Positions 35,167 to 46,565 of a stretch of 64,000 nt of DNA are shown here, in pieces; the stretch's first letter is position 1; the number at the start of each line of letters is the position of its first letter. Under the pieces are notes generated by a model. That model did no database searches and was not told where the DNA came from. It saw nothing but the letters and a program-made list of their open reading frames with translations. The DNA is taken from assembly GCF_003173715.1 (NCBI RefSeq), contig NZ_CP029550.1:3829501-3893500 (forward strand), given 5' to 3'. Source of the DNA: Methylobacterium durans (GTDB lineage Bacteria; Pseudomonadota; Alphaproteobacteria; Rhizobiales; Beijerinckiaceae). The translations under genes were made by a program, and so were the position numbers.

Positions 35167-35892
35167 TTAGCGCGGTTCGCGCTCCTGATGCAGGTAGGAC
35201 GCGTCGAACCGCGCGACCTCGACCAGTCCGTCCCAGTCCGGAATGCTCACGGTGGCACCCCGCCACGTCACGAGGTTGCGCCGCCGCATGTCCTGCAGCG
35301 TGCGGTTCACATGCACGTTCGTGATGCCGAGCATGTCGCCGACATCGCTCTGAGTCACGGGCAGCGCGAAGCTGTGCGTCTGCGCGTCGGCGAGGCCGAC
35401 CGCGTTCAGCCGCATGTAGAGTTCACAGAACAGGTGACCCATACGCTCCAGCGCCGACATCCGGCCGAGCGCGACCAGCCATTCCCGGTGGATCGCGGCG
35501 TCGATCAGAGTCGTCAGCCAGAGCAATCGCGTCAGGTGCGGCTGCGTCTCGGTGATCCGCGCCAATTCCGCGTGCGGTGCCGTCGCGACGCGGCATGCCG
35601 AGAGCGCGATCACGCCGTGGTCCATCGTCTTCAACGGGAAGCTGTGCAGGTCGACGAAATCACCCGGCACGTCGATCGAGGTGATCTGGCGGCGACCGTC
35701 CGTGAGGATCCGATAGCGCCCGGTCAGTCCCTCAAGGAGAAGCGTGCTGCTGGTGGGGCGGCTGCCCTGAACGATCACATCGGCGCGCGCGTCCACGGAG
35801 CGCGCCTGCGGCGTCAACCCGCGCAGGATTTGCACCTCCTCGTCGTTCAGCCGGTCGAGACCGCTCAACTTCCGAACAAACAGGTCCGTCAT
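35167..35892 (-). CDS. Crp/Fnr-family transcription regulator
   Basis: 241 residues. The N-terminal cyclic-nucleotide-binding beta-roll (LLLEGLTGRYRILTDGRRQI then SIDVPGDFVDLHSFPL) is joined by a long helix to a winged helix-turn-helix (LPVTQSDVGDMLGITNVHVN then RTLQDMRRRNLVTW). There are no Cys for an Fnr-type Fe-S cluster, and the PGD...GE...RT phosphate cassette of cAMP binders is incomplete, so the effector is unknown. The ATG at 35892 is chosen over an upstream extension to 35997. It converges with eda. Many such proteins in this order respond to starvation or stress. Confidence 0.85.
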   Translation of the reverse strand: MTDLFVRKLSGLDRLNDEEVQILRGLTPQARSVDARADVIVQGSRPTSSTLLLEGLTGRYRILTDGRRQITSIDVPGDFVDLHSFPLKTMDHGVIALSACRVATAPHAELARITETQPHLTRLLWLTTLIDAAIHREWLVALGRMSALERMGHLFCELYMRLNAVGLADAQTHSFALPVTQSDVGDMLGITNVHVNRTLQDMRRRNLVTWRGATVSIPDWDGLVEVARFDASYLHQEREPR

Positions 35893-35999
35893 GTCGGCAT
35901 CTGTGCGCGTCGTGTGTCTGCCCCCCTGATCTACATCGCGCCGCCGCGCCTGCAATGGCACAGCCGCCTCCGGCGCGAAGCTCAGGCTCGTGCGCACAA

Positions 36000-36030
36000 G
36001 AAAACCCGCCGGCCTGGGGCGGGCGGGTTC
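36000..36030 (-). terminator. Rho-independent terminator of the exported-protein gene
   Basis: AACCCGCC (36003-36010) pairs with GGCGGGTT (36022-36029). Read on the minus strand the hairpin is followed by TTTTCTTG. It lies 25 bases after the stop of the gene at 36055-36348. Confidence 0.8.
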
Positions 36031-36054
36031 TCCGAAATGGCGTCGCGGCTGCGT

Positions 36055-36348
36055 TCAGCAATCGTCCTTGGACGCCTGCTGCTGGGCCGTCGGCTTGCCC
36101 TCCGACTCGCGCTTCACGTCGGCCGCGGACGTCGCGGTGGTCGATCCGGCATTGTTCATGGCGCCGACCGTCCCGGGCGATTCCGCCTTCGCGCCGGGCG
36201 ACACTTTCGATGTTGAACCCGGGTCGACGTTCGAGCTCTTGTCCTGCTTCGCTTGGTTGCCCACCGTGGTTCCGGTCGAGCAGGGGGCCGCCATCGCGGC
36301 CGAGCTCATCAGCAACAGGGCGCCGGCAATCGTCGTGACCGTTCTCAT
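36055..36348 (-). CDS. Small exported protein of unknown function
   Basis: 97 residues. Signal peptide MRTVTTIAGALLLMSSAAMA, cleaved before APCSTG. The mature part is hydrophilic and low in complexity (Ser, Thr, Lys, Gln, Ala), with two Cys near its ends (PCSTG and KDDC) that could pair. It starts at the ATG at 36348 with GGAGGAA upstream. No family is recognised; similar short disordered secreted proteins are frequent in Methylobacterium-like genomes. It has its own terminator at 36000-36030. Confidence 0.75.
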   Translation of the reverse strand: MRTVTTIAGALLLMSSAAMAAPCSTGTTVGNQAKQDKSSNVDPGSTSKVSPGAKAESPGTVGAMNNAGSTTATSAADVKRESEGKPTAQQQASKDDC

Positions 36349-36534
36349 GCGTTCCTCCGATGTCGTTAACATCGAGCAAACGACGATTCGGCACAGCAGT
36401 TCCCAAATCATCCCGAGAAAAGCTAGCCTTCGACCGACGCGTGATCAGTTCAGAGCCCGTCGGGCGCCCACTCTATTGTTGCGACGCGCTAAAGATGCGG
36501 CTCGGATCTCGCAGTCGCGAGATCGACGTCTCGT

Positions 36535-38655
36535 TCATTCCGCCGGCACGGCGTGACGCAGATCCCGCGGCACGAAGCGGCCATCGTTGGTCGGCTGCAT
36601 GTCGAGGCGCCGGTCATGATGCTCAAGGAGTGTCGAGCGGTGCCCGATCGAGACGATCGTCGTGCCGGGCAGGCGCTCTCGCAGCATCCGGTAGATGCCG
36701 GCCTCGCTCGCCTCGTCCAGCGCCGCGGTCGATTCGTCGAGGAACAGCCAGTCAGGCTTGGCCAGCACCGCACGGGCGATGGCGAGGCGCTGCTGCTCGC
36801 CGCCGGAAAGGCGCTGATCCCAGGCGTCGACCTCGTCGAGCCGGTCTGCGAGATGGGGGAGTTGCGCCGCGACGAGCGCGTCGCGGATTGCCACATCCGA
36901 GAACTGATCCGTGGTGCTCGGGTAGACGACGGCCCCGCGCAGCGTGCCGAGGGGAAGATAAGGCCGCTGCGGCAACACGAGGGCCGATTGGTCCTTCGGC
37001 ACGTCGACGCGGCCCTTCCCGAACGGCCAGATGCCGGCGATCGCCCGGAACAGTGTCGACTTGCCGGAGCCCGAGGGGCCCGTGACCAGGGTTGCGGCGC
37101 CCTTCGCGAGGGCGAGCTTATCGGCCGAGACGATCTCGCGCCCGTCCGGCAGCGCCAGGGTCAGGTCGGCGGCGGTGACGTCTCGCTGCGTCTCGTTGCC
37201 CTGCACGAGCCCGTAGCCGGCACCAGACAGAGCCTCCGCCTTCGTCATTGCCCGCTTGAACGAGGCGAGACGGTTCGTGTTCGCCTTGTAGGCCGCGATC
37301 GTCACGTACGAGTTGATGAAGAAGGACAGCGACGATTGCACGCTGGAAAAGGCGTCGCCGGTCTGCTGGAACTGTCCGAGCGTGATCTTCTTCAGGAAGT
37401 AGGACGGCGCGGCCAGGATGTACGGGAACACGACGCTCAGCTGGCTGTAGGAGAGCGTGAAGCTACCGAGCTTGATCCGCCGGTAGATGATGCCGAGGTA
37501 GTTGTCGATGATCTCGCGGAACAGGGACGACAGCCGGACGCTCTCGGCACGCTCGCCGCGCAGCAGCGCGATCTGCTCCGAGTAGATGCGGGAGCGCGCG
37601 AGCGAGAAGCGGAAATCCGCCTCCACCTTCTCCTGCCGGAAATCGAGGCCGATCAGCGGGCGCCCGATCAGGTGGGTCAGCCAGGTGCCGACGACGGCGT
37701 AGCCCACGACGAGCCAGACGAGGAAGCCCGGCACCACGGTGTCGGTGAAGGGCAGCACGAAGTCCCGCGACAGGCCCCAGAGAATGACCATGAAGGAGAC
37801 GAGGGTCGCGGCCTGCGAGAGCAGGCGGATAGACAGCGTCGTGGTCTGCGAGATGAACAGGTTGACGTCCGATTGGATGCGCTGATCCGGGTTGTCCGCG
37901 TGCTCGCCCGTGAACGGGATGCGATAGTGGGTGCCCCCGTCGAGCCAGCGCTCGTAGAGGCTCCGGGTCAGCCAGGTTCGCCAGCGCAGGTGCAGGCTCG
38001 CGTCGACGAAGGTGTCGAACATGCCGACGATCACCCAGATCGTCGCGAGGGGGCCGAACACCCAGATCAGCTGGTACCAGAACGCCTCCGCATTGTATTC
38101 CTGGAGGGCATTGAAGAGATCGCGGAACCAGAAGTTCAGGCGCAGCTGGAGCGCAACTTGCGCGAAGGTAATGAAGATCGAGAGCGCGACAAGTCGCTGG
38201 CCGACCTTGCCCTCCGTGGCGCCGAAGAAGCGGAACGGGCCGATCTCGCGGGTCGGCTCGCTGCGCGACGCGAAGTACGGGTCGGCGATCAGAGTGATCG
38301 CCCGGATCGGCTCGAGATACGAGATGGCCAGCACGATCCCGGCGAAGACGACGGCGCCCGTCGCCGCGAAGGAGGGGGGCAGCAGCGCGGCCAGCGTCGG
38401 CGGCAGCAGGCCCATGGCGGCGACGGTCTTGCCGCCGGCGAGGAACAGGTAGCCGACACCGTAGACCGAGACGAAGACCTTGAGGTAGGCCGACAGCAGC
38501 CCGGAGGCGAGCAGGATGCCTGCCATCGCGAAGCCCGCGAGCGAGACGTAGAGGGGCGGGGAGGGGACGCCCGGCGCCGCCAGCAGCACGAGGGCGAAGA
38601 TCGCGGTGAGAACGGCCTGAATGCCGAGCCCGCTCCTGATTGCGGCCACGCACAT
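36535..38655 (-). CDS. ABC transporter, SbmA/BacA-like membrane domain fused to ATPase (YddA type)
   Basis: 706 residues. The first 120 are extra hydrophobic helices. Residues about 150-430 form an ABC_membrane_2 domain of the SbmA/BacA and peroxisomal ABCD type (LRLNFWFRDLFNALQEYNAE, NPDQRIQSDVNLFISQT, LDFRQEKVEADFRFSLAR). The ATPase (about 490-690) has Walker A TGPSGSGKST, signature LSGGEQQRL, Walker B DWLFLDEST and VSIGHRSTL. The EEA-like motif region and the YddA organisation suggest transport of a peptide, cobalamin or fatty acyl compound, but the substrate is unknown. It starts at the ATG at 38655 after GGGGAG. Confidence 0.88.
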   Translation of the reverse strand: MCVAAIRSGLGIQAVLTAIFALVLLAAPGVPSPPLYVSLAGFAMAGILLASGLLSAYLKVFVSVYGVGYLFLAGGKTVAAMGLLPPTLAALLPPSFAATGAVVFAGIVLAISYLEPIRAITLIADPYFASRSEPTREIGPFRFFGATEGKVGQRLVALSIFITFAQVALQLRLNFWFRDLFNALQEYNAEAFWYQLIWVFGPLATIWVIVGMFDTFVDASLHLRWRTWLTRSLYERWLDGGTHYRIPFTGEHADNPDQRIQSDVNLFISQTTTLSIRLLSQAATLVSFMVILWGLSRDFVLPFTDTVVPGFLVWLVVGYAVVGTWLTHLIGRPLIGLDFRQEKVEADFRFSLARSRIYSEQIALLRGERAESVRLSSLFREIIDNYLGIIYRRIKLGSFTLSYSQLSVVFPYILAAPSYFLKKITLGQFQQTGDAFSSVQSSLSFFINSYVTIAAYKANTNRLASFKRAMTKAEALSGAGYGLVQGNETQRDVTAADLTLALPDGREIVSADKLALAKGAATLVTGPSGSGKSTLFRAIAGIWPFGKGRVDVPKDQSALVLPQRPYLPLGTLRGAVVYPSTTDQFSDVAIRDALVAAQLPHLADRLDEVDAWDQRLSGGEQQRLAIARAVLAKPDWLFLDESTAALDEASEAGIYRMLRERLPGTTIVSIGHRSTLLEHHDRRLDMQPTNDGRFVPRDLRHAVPAE

Positions 38656-38836
38656 CTCCCCGGTTCGAGCATGGGGCCGGCGCAGAGCGCGGAACGGCCC
38701 GAGCCGGCAGTGACGGCGGCTCGTGGCGAGATAGTGGCGTCGGGGGCCGCCTGTCTCGTGAATTTTTGGTCATGCGCGACGGAACGACGTCGCACCTATC
38801 CCCTTGTCGGGACCCGGTTTCTTGAGAGCCGAACGC

Positions 38837-39133
38837 CTACGGCCAATCCCAATCCTCGAATCCGGGCTCCCGGCACCGGTACCCGACCGGACATTGCGGA
38901 TTGTCCCGCGTCGGGGCGAAGCGAAGCTCCGCGATCTCGGTGAACTCGCAGAAGCTCCGGTCGCGCACCACGCGCTCGGGAACAGGGCCAATGTTCAGCA
39001 CGATCGCCCCTTCCGTCTTCACGAGCCGCATCGCGTCGCTGCAGGTCATGCGGGACGTCGCGGACCGGATCTGCCCGCTCGCCGGCATCGTCGTCGCGAT
39101 GCCAAGCATAAGGGCGAGGGCAGGGCGTCTCAT
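38837..39133 (-). CDS. Small secreted Cys-containing protein
   Basis: 98 residues. Signal peptide MRRPALALMLGIATTMPASG, then a mature domain with four Cys (MTCSDAM, SFCEFTE, PQCPVGYRCREP) that likely form two disulfides. The pattern with GAIVLNIGP and PVGYRC is seen in short hypothetical proteins of Rhizobiales; no function is known. The ATG at 39133 is favoured since a signal peptide follows at once; the frame extends to 39235. Confidence 0.75.
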   Translation of the reverse strand: MRRPALALMLGIATTMPASGQIRSATSRMTCSDAMRLVKTEGAIVLNIGPVPERVVRDRSFCEFTEIAELRFAPTRDNPQCPVGYRCREPGFEDWDWP

Positions 39134-39515
39134 CGCTGTGGGTCGGGCGCCTGGGGCAGGGTCTAGGCCGGAAGCATGGCAGTTTCCGCAGGCAGCGGAA
39201 AGGGGTTGTAAGGGGACGCCGCGCGCTCGCCGCAATCTGAGGATTTAGGGGATTTCGAGAACCGCGAGACTGGGATTATGATCTCTCGCGTGCCGATCAA
39301 AACAACGGTCGACCTGTGGTACTGCTTCTGCATGTGTCCGGCTGCCGGTCTTCGCGATCGAATACGCGGATCGGACCTGAGAGGACGCGTCGGAGTCCAA
39401 GTTCGACGGAAGATCGGACGGGGCGTCTGAGGGATACGGAAGGGCGAGGGTAGCGACGATGCGTCGCCGCTGGTCGCGGTCGCAGGTCGCTGATGGAACG
39501 TTTGGGGGAGCCGGG
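39134..39515. other. 382-bp spacer, no gene supported
   Basis: Divergent promoters of the flanking genes are expected here. Open frames on the minus strand at 39245-39581 are not convincing: they have atypical composition and no ribosome binding site. The region around 39290-39370 is slightly AT-richer. Confidence 0.5.
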
Positions 39516-40231
39516 ATGGCGGTGGGGATCGATCGGGCCCTGGCCGACACGGGCGTAGGGGCGGCGAACGCGGCCGTTCACGACGTCCGCGGAGGGTCGG
39601 TGCGCTGGCTCGTGCTGCTGCTCGTGCTCGCCGCCGGCTGGGGCGCCCTGTTCAGCTACAGCGTTGTCTTTCTCGCCGAGGATCTGCCGCTCCGCCCTGT
39701 CTCGCCGCGGCCGGGCATCGGATCGGCGCCCGAGGATACCTCGACCTTCGAACTGCCGCCCGAACTGATGCGCACCTCCGGCACGGCGGTTCAGCGCCGG
39801 CCCGAAGCGCGGGCACCGGAGGCCGTCGAGCGGCCCGCGTCCCGCCTCATGCTGGCGGAAGCCTCCACCGCGGCCGCCGCGCCCGAGGCCGCCCCGATCC
39901 GGACGGCCGCGATCCCCGCTGCCGCCCCCTCGATCGGTTCGACTATATCGGCACCTGGGGACCGACCGAAGCTGCCTGCGGGATGCGCTCCCGGCGACGC
40001 GGCTACCTGCCCGCGCGGATCACGGCGGACGGTGCCCGGGCCGGGCGCACGTTCTGCAGCTTCCACGATCGAACCCGAAGCGGGAACGCCTGGGTGATGG
40101 CGGCCGATTGCAACGACCGGGGCCGCCGCTGGACCTCGCAGGTGCGCCTCCTCGTCGAGGGCGACCGCTTGACCTGGTCGAGCGCCAAAGGGAGCTCGTC
40201 CTATCTGCGCTGCCCACGGCGGGCGGGGTAG
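39516..40231 (+). pseudogene. Membrane-anchored exported protein, broken by one missing base
   Basis: From the ATG at 39516 (after GGGGGAG) an N-terminal region with one membrane helix (RWLVLLLVLAAGWGALFSYS) and a Pro/Ala-rich linker runs in one frame to about 39925. The conserved C-terminal domain continues in another frame: DYIGTWGPTEAACGMRSRRR, then FCSFHDRTRSGNAWVMAADC and DRLTWSS, ending at 40231. One more C in the run CCCCC at 39925-39929 would join them into a protein of about 238 residues with the sense AAPLDRFDYIGTWGP. Either the gene is frameshifted or the base was missed in sequencing. The Cys-containing C-terminal domain resembles conserved hypothetical proteins of this order. Confidence 0.7.
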
Positions 40232-40290
40232 CGGGACGAAACGCACGCGACGGACAGCACCCGGTCCCGGCACCGTCCCGATTCCCAACG

Positions 40291-40318
40291 AAAAAGGGGC
40301 CGCCTCTCGGCGACCCCT
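40291..40318 (-). terminator. Terminator after groEL
   Basis: AGGGGCCGCC and GGCGACCCCT form a near-perfect hairpin. Read on the minus strand it is followed by TTTTT (complement of 40291-40295), about 28 bases past the groEL stop. Confidence 0.85.
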
Positions 40319-40345
40319 CTTCCTGTGGCTATCGAGCCGGCGAAC

Positions 40346-41998
<1,653 letters not shown>

Positions 41999-42085
41999 TT
42001 AGGTTGGAATGGATGAGAGCCCCGAGGCACCGCCTGCCGGCGGCCTCGAAGGGCGTCGTTCAAGAATCCGTGGGTCGGGCCGCCC

Positions 42086-42373
42086 TCAGGCGACGATGCC
42101 CATGATGTCGGATTCCTTCATGATCAGGAGGTCCTGACCGTCGATCTTGACCTCGGTGCCCGACCACTTGCCGAACAGCACGCGGTCGCCGGCCTTCACG
42201 TCCAGAGCGTTGACACGGCCCTGCTCGTCGCGGGCGCCGGGGCCGACGGCGACGACCTCGCCCTCCTGGGGCTTCTCCTTGGCGGTATCCGGGATGATGA
42301 TGCCGCCCTTGGTCTTCTCCTCGCCCTCGATGCGGCGGACGACGACACGGTCGTGCAGCGGACGGAACTTCAT
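42086..42373 (-). CDS. groES: Co-chaperonin GroES
   Basis: 95-residue Hsp10 lid. It begins [20 protein letters not shown], contains the mobile loop ([17 protein letters not shown]) that docks on GroEL, and has [20 protein letters not shown] near the end. Length and motifs are normal. First gene of the groESL operon; the ATG at 42373 is preceded by AGAGGGCAG-type purines. Confidence 0.98.
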   Translation of the reverse strand: MKFRPLHDRVVVRRIEGEEKTKGGIIIPDTAKEKPQEGEVVAVGPGARDEQGRVNALDVKAGDRVLFGKWSGTEVKIDGQDLLIMKESDIMGIVA

Positions 42374-42441
42374 GAGCTGCCCTCTTGCTTCAAATTCTCA
42401 GGTGGCGTTCATGCGGCCGGAACCGCCTCGAACACCGGCTG

Positions 42442-42468
42442 TTAGCACTCGCGGGTTTCGAGTGCCAA
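42442..42468 (-). promoter_or_regulatory. CIRCE element (HrcA operator) upstream of groES
   Basis: TTAGCACTC, nine bases, GAGTGCCAA: the CIRCE inverted repeat with one departure from the consensus TTAGCACTC-N9-GAGTGCTAA. It lies 69 bases before the groES start. HrcA represses groESL here when GroEL is free; hrcA itself is outside the window. Confidence 0.93.
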
Positions 42469-42479
42469 AGCTGCCGGCG

Positions 42480-42508
42480 AGATAGGCGCGGGCGTTTTTC
42501 GAGTCAAG
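42480..42508 (-). promoter_or_regulatory. Probable RpoH (sigma-32) promoter of groESL
   Basis: On the minus strand CTTG (42508-42505) is followed, 18 bases on, by CCTATCT (42486-42480). This fits the alphaproteobacterial heat-shock promoter pattern CTTG-N17/18-CYTATNT. The expected start site falls just before the CIRCE element, so the operon looks doubly controlled, by RpoH and by HrcA. Confidence 0.65.
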
Positions 42509-42597
42509 GCTGTCGCGGCCCTATCCCTGACCCGTGACGGCCCGATGTCGATGCGTCGACAGCGTACCCACCCGAACTCCACGGAATCCGAGACCCC

Positions 42598-43601
42598 ATG
42601 CTGAGCCTTCACGGCCCGAGGGCGCGGTCGAGCACGCCGCGACGCCGGACGGAACGGACCTGCCGCCGCACGCGATCTGGATCGATCTCGCGAATCCGAC
42701 CGCCGAGGAAGCCGAGCTCGTCGAGGAGACGACGGGCCTGCGCGTGCCGTCGCGGCAGGCGCTCAGCGAGGTCGAGAGTTCGAGCCGCCTGCGACGGCTG
42801 CGCAACGGATTGTCGCTGTCGACACCGATGATCACCTTCGACCAGGCGGATTCGCAGCTGAAGCCCCTCGGCTTCGTGTTGACCAAAGACCGGCTCATCA
42901 CCGTGCGGTTTCACGACCTGCGTGCATACGCCGAGGTCAAGGCGCGCCTCACGAACGGCGACGGGCCCGCCACACGCAGCATCGAGATCTTTCTCCTGTT
43001 GATGGAAGAGCTGGTCGACAGCCTCGCCGACGCCTTGGAGGAGATGGGCGCCGACCTCGACGCCCTGTCGACCCGGGTCTTCGATTTCGACGCGGGCGCG
43101 CGGCCCGGGGCGCGGCCGGGCGACAGCCGGGCCCCGCGCCGGCGGGACATCGCGCTGCGGCGCATCCTGCGCAGCGTCGGGCGCCGCGGGAAGGCTCTGG
43201 GCAAGCTCCGCGCGAGCCTGCTGGGGCTTCAGCGCATCGTGCCGTTCGTGGCGGCCGAGTGCGGGAGCTTCGCCGAGGGCGACGCCGACGCCCGCTTCGA
43301 GACGATCCAGCGCGACATCGCCTCCCTCGACGAATTCGAGACGCGGCTCACCGAGAACGTCCAGTTCCTCCTCGACGCGACGCTCGGCCTCATCAACATG
43401 GAGCAGAACAACACCTTCCGGATCCTGACGGTGGTCTCGGTGGTCGGCGTGCCGCCGACGCTGATCGCGTCGATGTACGGCATGAACTTCAAGCACATGC
43501 CCGAACTCGACTGGCTCTACGGCTACCCGTACGGCCTCGCGCTCATCGCGACGAGTGCGCTCGTCCCGATGATCTATTTCAAGGTCAAGGGCTGGTTCTG
43601 A
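42598..43601 (+). CDS. corA: Magnesium/cobalt transporter CorA, suspected one-base gap near start
   Basis: CorA forms a pentameric Mg2+ channel in the inner membrane. The body shows IWIDLANPTAEEAELVEE, the long helical cytoplasmic funnel and, near the end, the selectivity motif YGMNF (SMYGMNFKHMPELDWLYGYP) between two membrane helices (ILTVVSVVGVPPTLIA and GLALIATSALVPMIYFKV). The main frame is open from a GTG at 42534. However, the ATG at 42598 begins MLSLHGP in another frame and would join to EGAVEHAATPDG if one base were restored at 42615-42618 (CCCG). That reading gives the usual CorA start. Coordinates use the ATG; without the missing base the start would be the GTG. Confidence 0.85.
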
Positions 43602-44283
43602 GGCCACCGTCCGCGTCGGCGATGAAGCGCTCGATCGTGGCGTAGATCTGCTCGTCGTCCGCCAGGTTCATCATCGCCCCGTAGGTCTCGATGAAATCCT
43701 CGTAGGGCATCCGGCCGATCTCCGCGAGCGGGGTCCCGAACCGCTCGTCGTAATGCCGCGGGTCGCGCCAGACCACGGTCTGCCCGTGACCGCCGAAGGT
43801 GCGGAAATGGTAGATCTTCATCATGCTGCGGATGAAATGGACGACCTTGAAAACGTCGCCCATCCAGGCCCCGTCTCCGTTCCCGAGGGAGCGGCGTAGG
43901 CGGTAGCATCGCTCCTGGTCGGGCAGGGCGGAGAAATTGTCGTTCGGAACGGTGTCGTCGAACAGCCAGATCGTGCGGTCGTGCGCGAAGGCGATCGAGT
44001 TCAGGAAGTCGCGAAGGGTCTGCTCGAAGGTGTGCAGTCCGTCGAGGAAGATCAGGTCGAAGGGCTCGTAGGGGGCGGATCGGAAGAACGCGTCGCTTCC
44101 GACCTCGTGAAACCGGGTCCGGTCGGTCTCGTGCGCGGACGCGTCAAACGGGAAACTCGGGTCGACCGCGACCTTGAAGTCGACGTTCACGTTGAAGAAC
44201 GTTTCCCCTCGGAAGACGCCAACTTCGAGGTAGCGCCGCGCGCCGCAGATCCGGGCCAGACTGTTGATCCGCTCGTGATGCAT
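43585..44283 (-). CDS. Class I SAM-dependent methyltransferase (Methyltransf_24 type)
   Basis: 232 residues. The Rossmann-type motif I is ARRYLEVGVFRGETFFNV, the acidic end of strand 2 is FKVAVDPSFPF, and strand 4 is YEPFDLIFLDGLHTFEQTLRD, as in methyltransferases tied to polysaccharide or secondary metabolism. WLFDDTVPNDNFS may hold a metal ligand. The substrate is unknown, and no glycan genes are adjacent. Its 3' end overlaps the corA stop by 17 bases in convergent orientation. It starts at the ATG at 44283. Confidence 0.8.
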   Translation of the reverse strand: MHHERINSLARICGARRYLEVGVFRGETFFNVNVDFKVAVDPSFPFDASAHETDRTRFHEVGSDAFFRSAPYEPFDLIFLDGLHTFEQTLRDFLNSIAFAHDRTIWLFDDTVPNDNFSALPDQERCYRLRRSLGNGDGAWMGDVFKVVHFIRSMMKIYHFRTFGGHGQTVVWRDPRHYDERFGTPLAEIGRMPYEDFIETYGAMMNLADDEQIYATIERFIADADGGLRTSP

Positions 44284-44364
44284 TGCGCCCTGTCCCCCGC
44301 GGCGGATTCACGCCCGACCGCTGATAGCACAGGTTGCCGGAGGCTCGAATCGAAGGGGGGCGCA

Positions 44365-46473
44365 CTACCCCTCGATCTTCGAGAAGTCGGCAACCTCCCG
44401 CGTCGCGGCGCGCAGGGCGTTGAGGAGGGCGAGGCGGTTCGCCCGCAACGCCGGATCCTCGGCATTCACCGTCACCTTGTCGAAGAAGGCGTCGACGGCG
44501 GCCCGTAGGGTCGAGAGGGCCCGCATCGCGCCCTCGAAATCCTCCGCCGCCACCGCCGCAGAGGCCTCTGCCCGAGCCTTCGCGAGCGCCTCGGCCAGAG
44601 CCTTCTCCTCGGGCTCGCCCATCGCGATCAGGGCGGCGTCGGGCTCGGAATCGTAGGCGCGCCCATCCTTCTTCTCCTCGATTCGCAGGATGTTGGCGGC
44701 CCGCTTCGCGCCGGCGAGGAGATTGCGGCCGTCGTCGCTGTCGAGGAACGCGCCGAGGGCCTCGACCCGCCGGACGATCATCAGGAGATCGTCCTGGCCG
44801 GGCAGGGCGAAGACGGCGTCGATGAGGTCGTGCCGGGCACCCTGGTCGCGGAGATAAACCTTCAGGCGGTCGGCGAAGAAGGCGAGGAGATCCGCACCGG
44901 CGCCCTCGCCCAGGCCGCCGGCCTTGGCGTGCAAGGCGCCGGCCCGCCGGAAGATCTCGGAAAGGCGCAGACGGCAAGAGCCCGAGACGACGAGCCGGAT
45001 GATGCCGAGCGCGGCGCGGCGCAACGCGTAGGGATCCTTGCTCCCGGTCGGCTTCTCGTCGATCGCCCAGAATCCGACCAGCGTGTCGAGCTTGTCGGCG
45101 AGCGCCACCGCCACCGAGACCGGATCGGTCGGGACGCGGTCCGTCGGCCCGAGCGGCTTGTAATGCTCCTCGATCGCCGCGCAGACGCTGTCCGGCTCGC
45201 CCTGGAGCTTGGCGTAGGTGCGTCCCATCAGGCCCTGGAGTTCGGGGAATTCGCCGACCATCTCGGTGACGAGGTCGGCCTTGGCGAGGCGCGCGGCGCG
45301 TTCGGCGAGATCCGGGTCGGCCCCGACGAGGGGCGCGATCTCCCGCGCGAGCGCGGCGATGCGCGCCACCCGCTCGCCCTGCGTTCCGAGCTTCTCGTGG
45401 AAAACGATCGTGTCGAGCTTCGGCAGGCGGTCCTCGAGCCGCACCGCCTTGTCGGTCTCCCAGAAGAACTTCGCGTCCGAGAGCCTGGCCCGCACCACGC
45501 GCTCGTTGCCCGCGGTGATGGCAGCGCCGCCGTCGCTCGCCACGAGGTTCGACACGAGGATGAAGGCCGGTGCCAGCGCCTCGGAGCCGCCCTGGCGCAG
45601 CACGAAGCATTTCTGGTTGGCGCGGATCGTGGCGCGGATCGCCTCTGCCGGAATGTCGAGGAAGCTCGCGTCGAACGAGCCCATCAGCACGACGGGCCAT
45701 TCGACGAGGCCCGCAACCTCTTCGAGCAGGCCCTCGTCCTCGACGAGGTCGAGCCCGCGCGCGAAAGCGAGGTCGCGGGCATCGTGCAGGATGATGTCCT
45801 TGCGCCGGTCGGCGTCGAGGACGACCTTGGCGCGCTCCAGGCTCGGGGCGTAATCGTCGAAACGGCGCACCTCGAAAGCCTCGGGCGCGAGGAAGCGGTG
45901 TCCGTAGCTGGTGGTGCCGGCCGCGATTCCATCGGCCGAGAAGGGCACCACCTCCGGCGTCTCCGTCTCCGGCCCGAAGGTCGCGACGATCGACTGGAGC
46001 GGGCGCACCCAGCGGAGCGAACCGGCCTGGGCCGATGCGGCGCCCCAGCGCATCGATTTCGGCCAGGGGAAGCCGCGGATGATCTGGGGCAGGATCTCCG
46101 CCAGCACGTCGAGCGTCTCGCGTCCCGGCCGCTCGATCACCGCGAGGTAGAATTCGCCCTTCTTCGGGTCGGTGACGGTCGTCGCCTCGTCGAGGCTCGC
46201 CAGCCCCGCGCTCTTCAGGAAGCCCTGCACGGCAGCCTCGGGGGCGCCGACGCGCGGCCCGCGCCGCTCTTCCCGGACGGCCTCGCCCCGGGGCGGCAGG
46301 CCGGCGACATGGAGCGCGAGGCGCCGCGGCGTCGCGAAGGCCTTGGCGCCCTCGTAGAGGAAGCCGCGCTCGACGAGGGCGTCGGTGACGAGCTTGCGCA
46401 GATCCTCGGCCGCGCGCCGCTGCATGCGGGCGGGGATCTCTTCGGAGCGGAGTTCGAGGAGGAGGTCAGGCAT
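44365..46473 (-). CDS. glyS: Glycine-tRNA ligase beta subunit
   Basis: The 702-residue beta subunit of the alpha2-beta2 bacterial GlyRS. Seen: [20 protein letters not shown] at the start, [52 protein letters not shown] and the [31 protein letters not shown] region, all typical of GlyS. The C-terminal region holds the anticodon-binding (DALR-like) domain. It lies 92 bases downstream of glyQ and is most likely co-transcribed. Confidence 0.97.
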   Translation of the reverse strand: MPDLLLELRSEEIPARMQRRAAEDLRKLVTDALVERGFLYEGAKAFATPRRLALHVAGLPPRGEAVREERRGPRVGAPEAAVQGFLKSAGLASLDEATTVTDPKKGEFYLAVIERPGRETLDVLAEILPQIIRGFPWPKSMRWGAASAQAGSLRWVRPLQSIVATFGPETETPEVVPFSADGIAAGTTSYGHRFLAPEAFEVRRFDDYAPSLERAKVVLDADRRKDIILHDARDLAFARGLDLVEDEGLLEEVAGLVEWPVVLMGSFDASFLDIPAEAIRATIRANQKCFVLRQGGSEALAPAFILVSNLVASDGGAAITAGNERVVRARLSDAKFFWETDKAVRLEDRLPKLDTIVFHEKLGTQGERVARIAALAREIAPLVGADPDLAERAARLAKADLVTEMVGEFPELQGLMGRTYAKLQGEPDSVCAAIEEHYKPLGPTDRVPTDPVSVAVALADKLDTLVGFWAIDEKPTGSKDPYALRRAALGIIRLVVSGSCRLRLSEIFRRAGALHAKAGGLGEGAGADLLAFFADRLKVYLRDQGARHDLIDAVFALPGQDDLLMIVRRVEALGAFLDSDDGRNLLAGAKRAANILRIEEKKDGRAYDSEPDAALIAMGEPEEKALAEALAKARAEASAAVAAEDFEGAMRALSTLRAAVDAFFDKVTVNAEDPALRANRLALLNALRAATREVADFSKIEG

Positions 46474-46565
46474 GGGTCCACCGGCGGCAGCGGCCGCGCG
46501 TCAGAGATCGGCGGGGCCGCTGCCCGTTTAGAGAGCCGGTCCCGAGGTGTCGAGGCAAGGCGCAG

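Noticed and set aside
39245..39581. Minus-strand frames upstream of the exported protein gene
   Set aside because: Low-complexity composition and no start signal; likely spacer.
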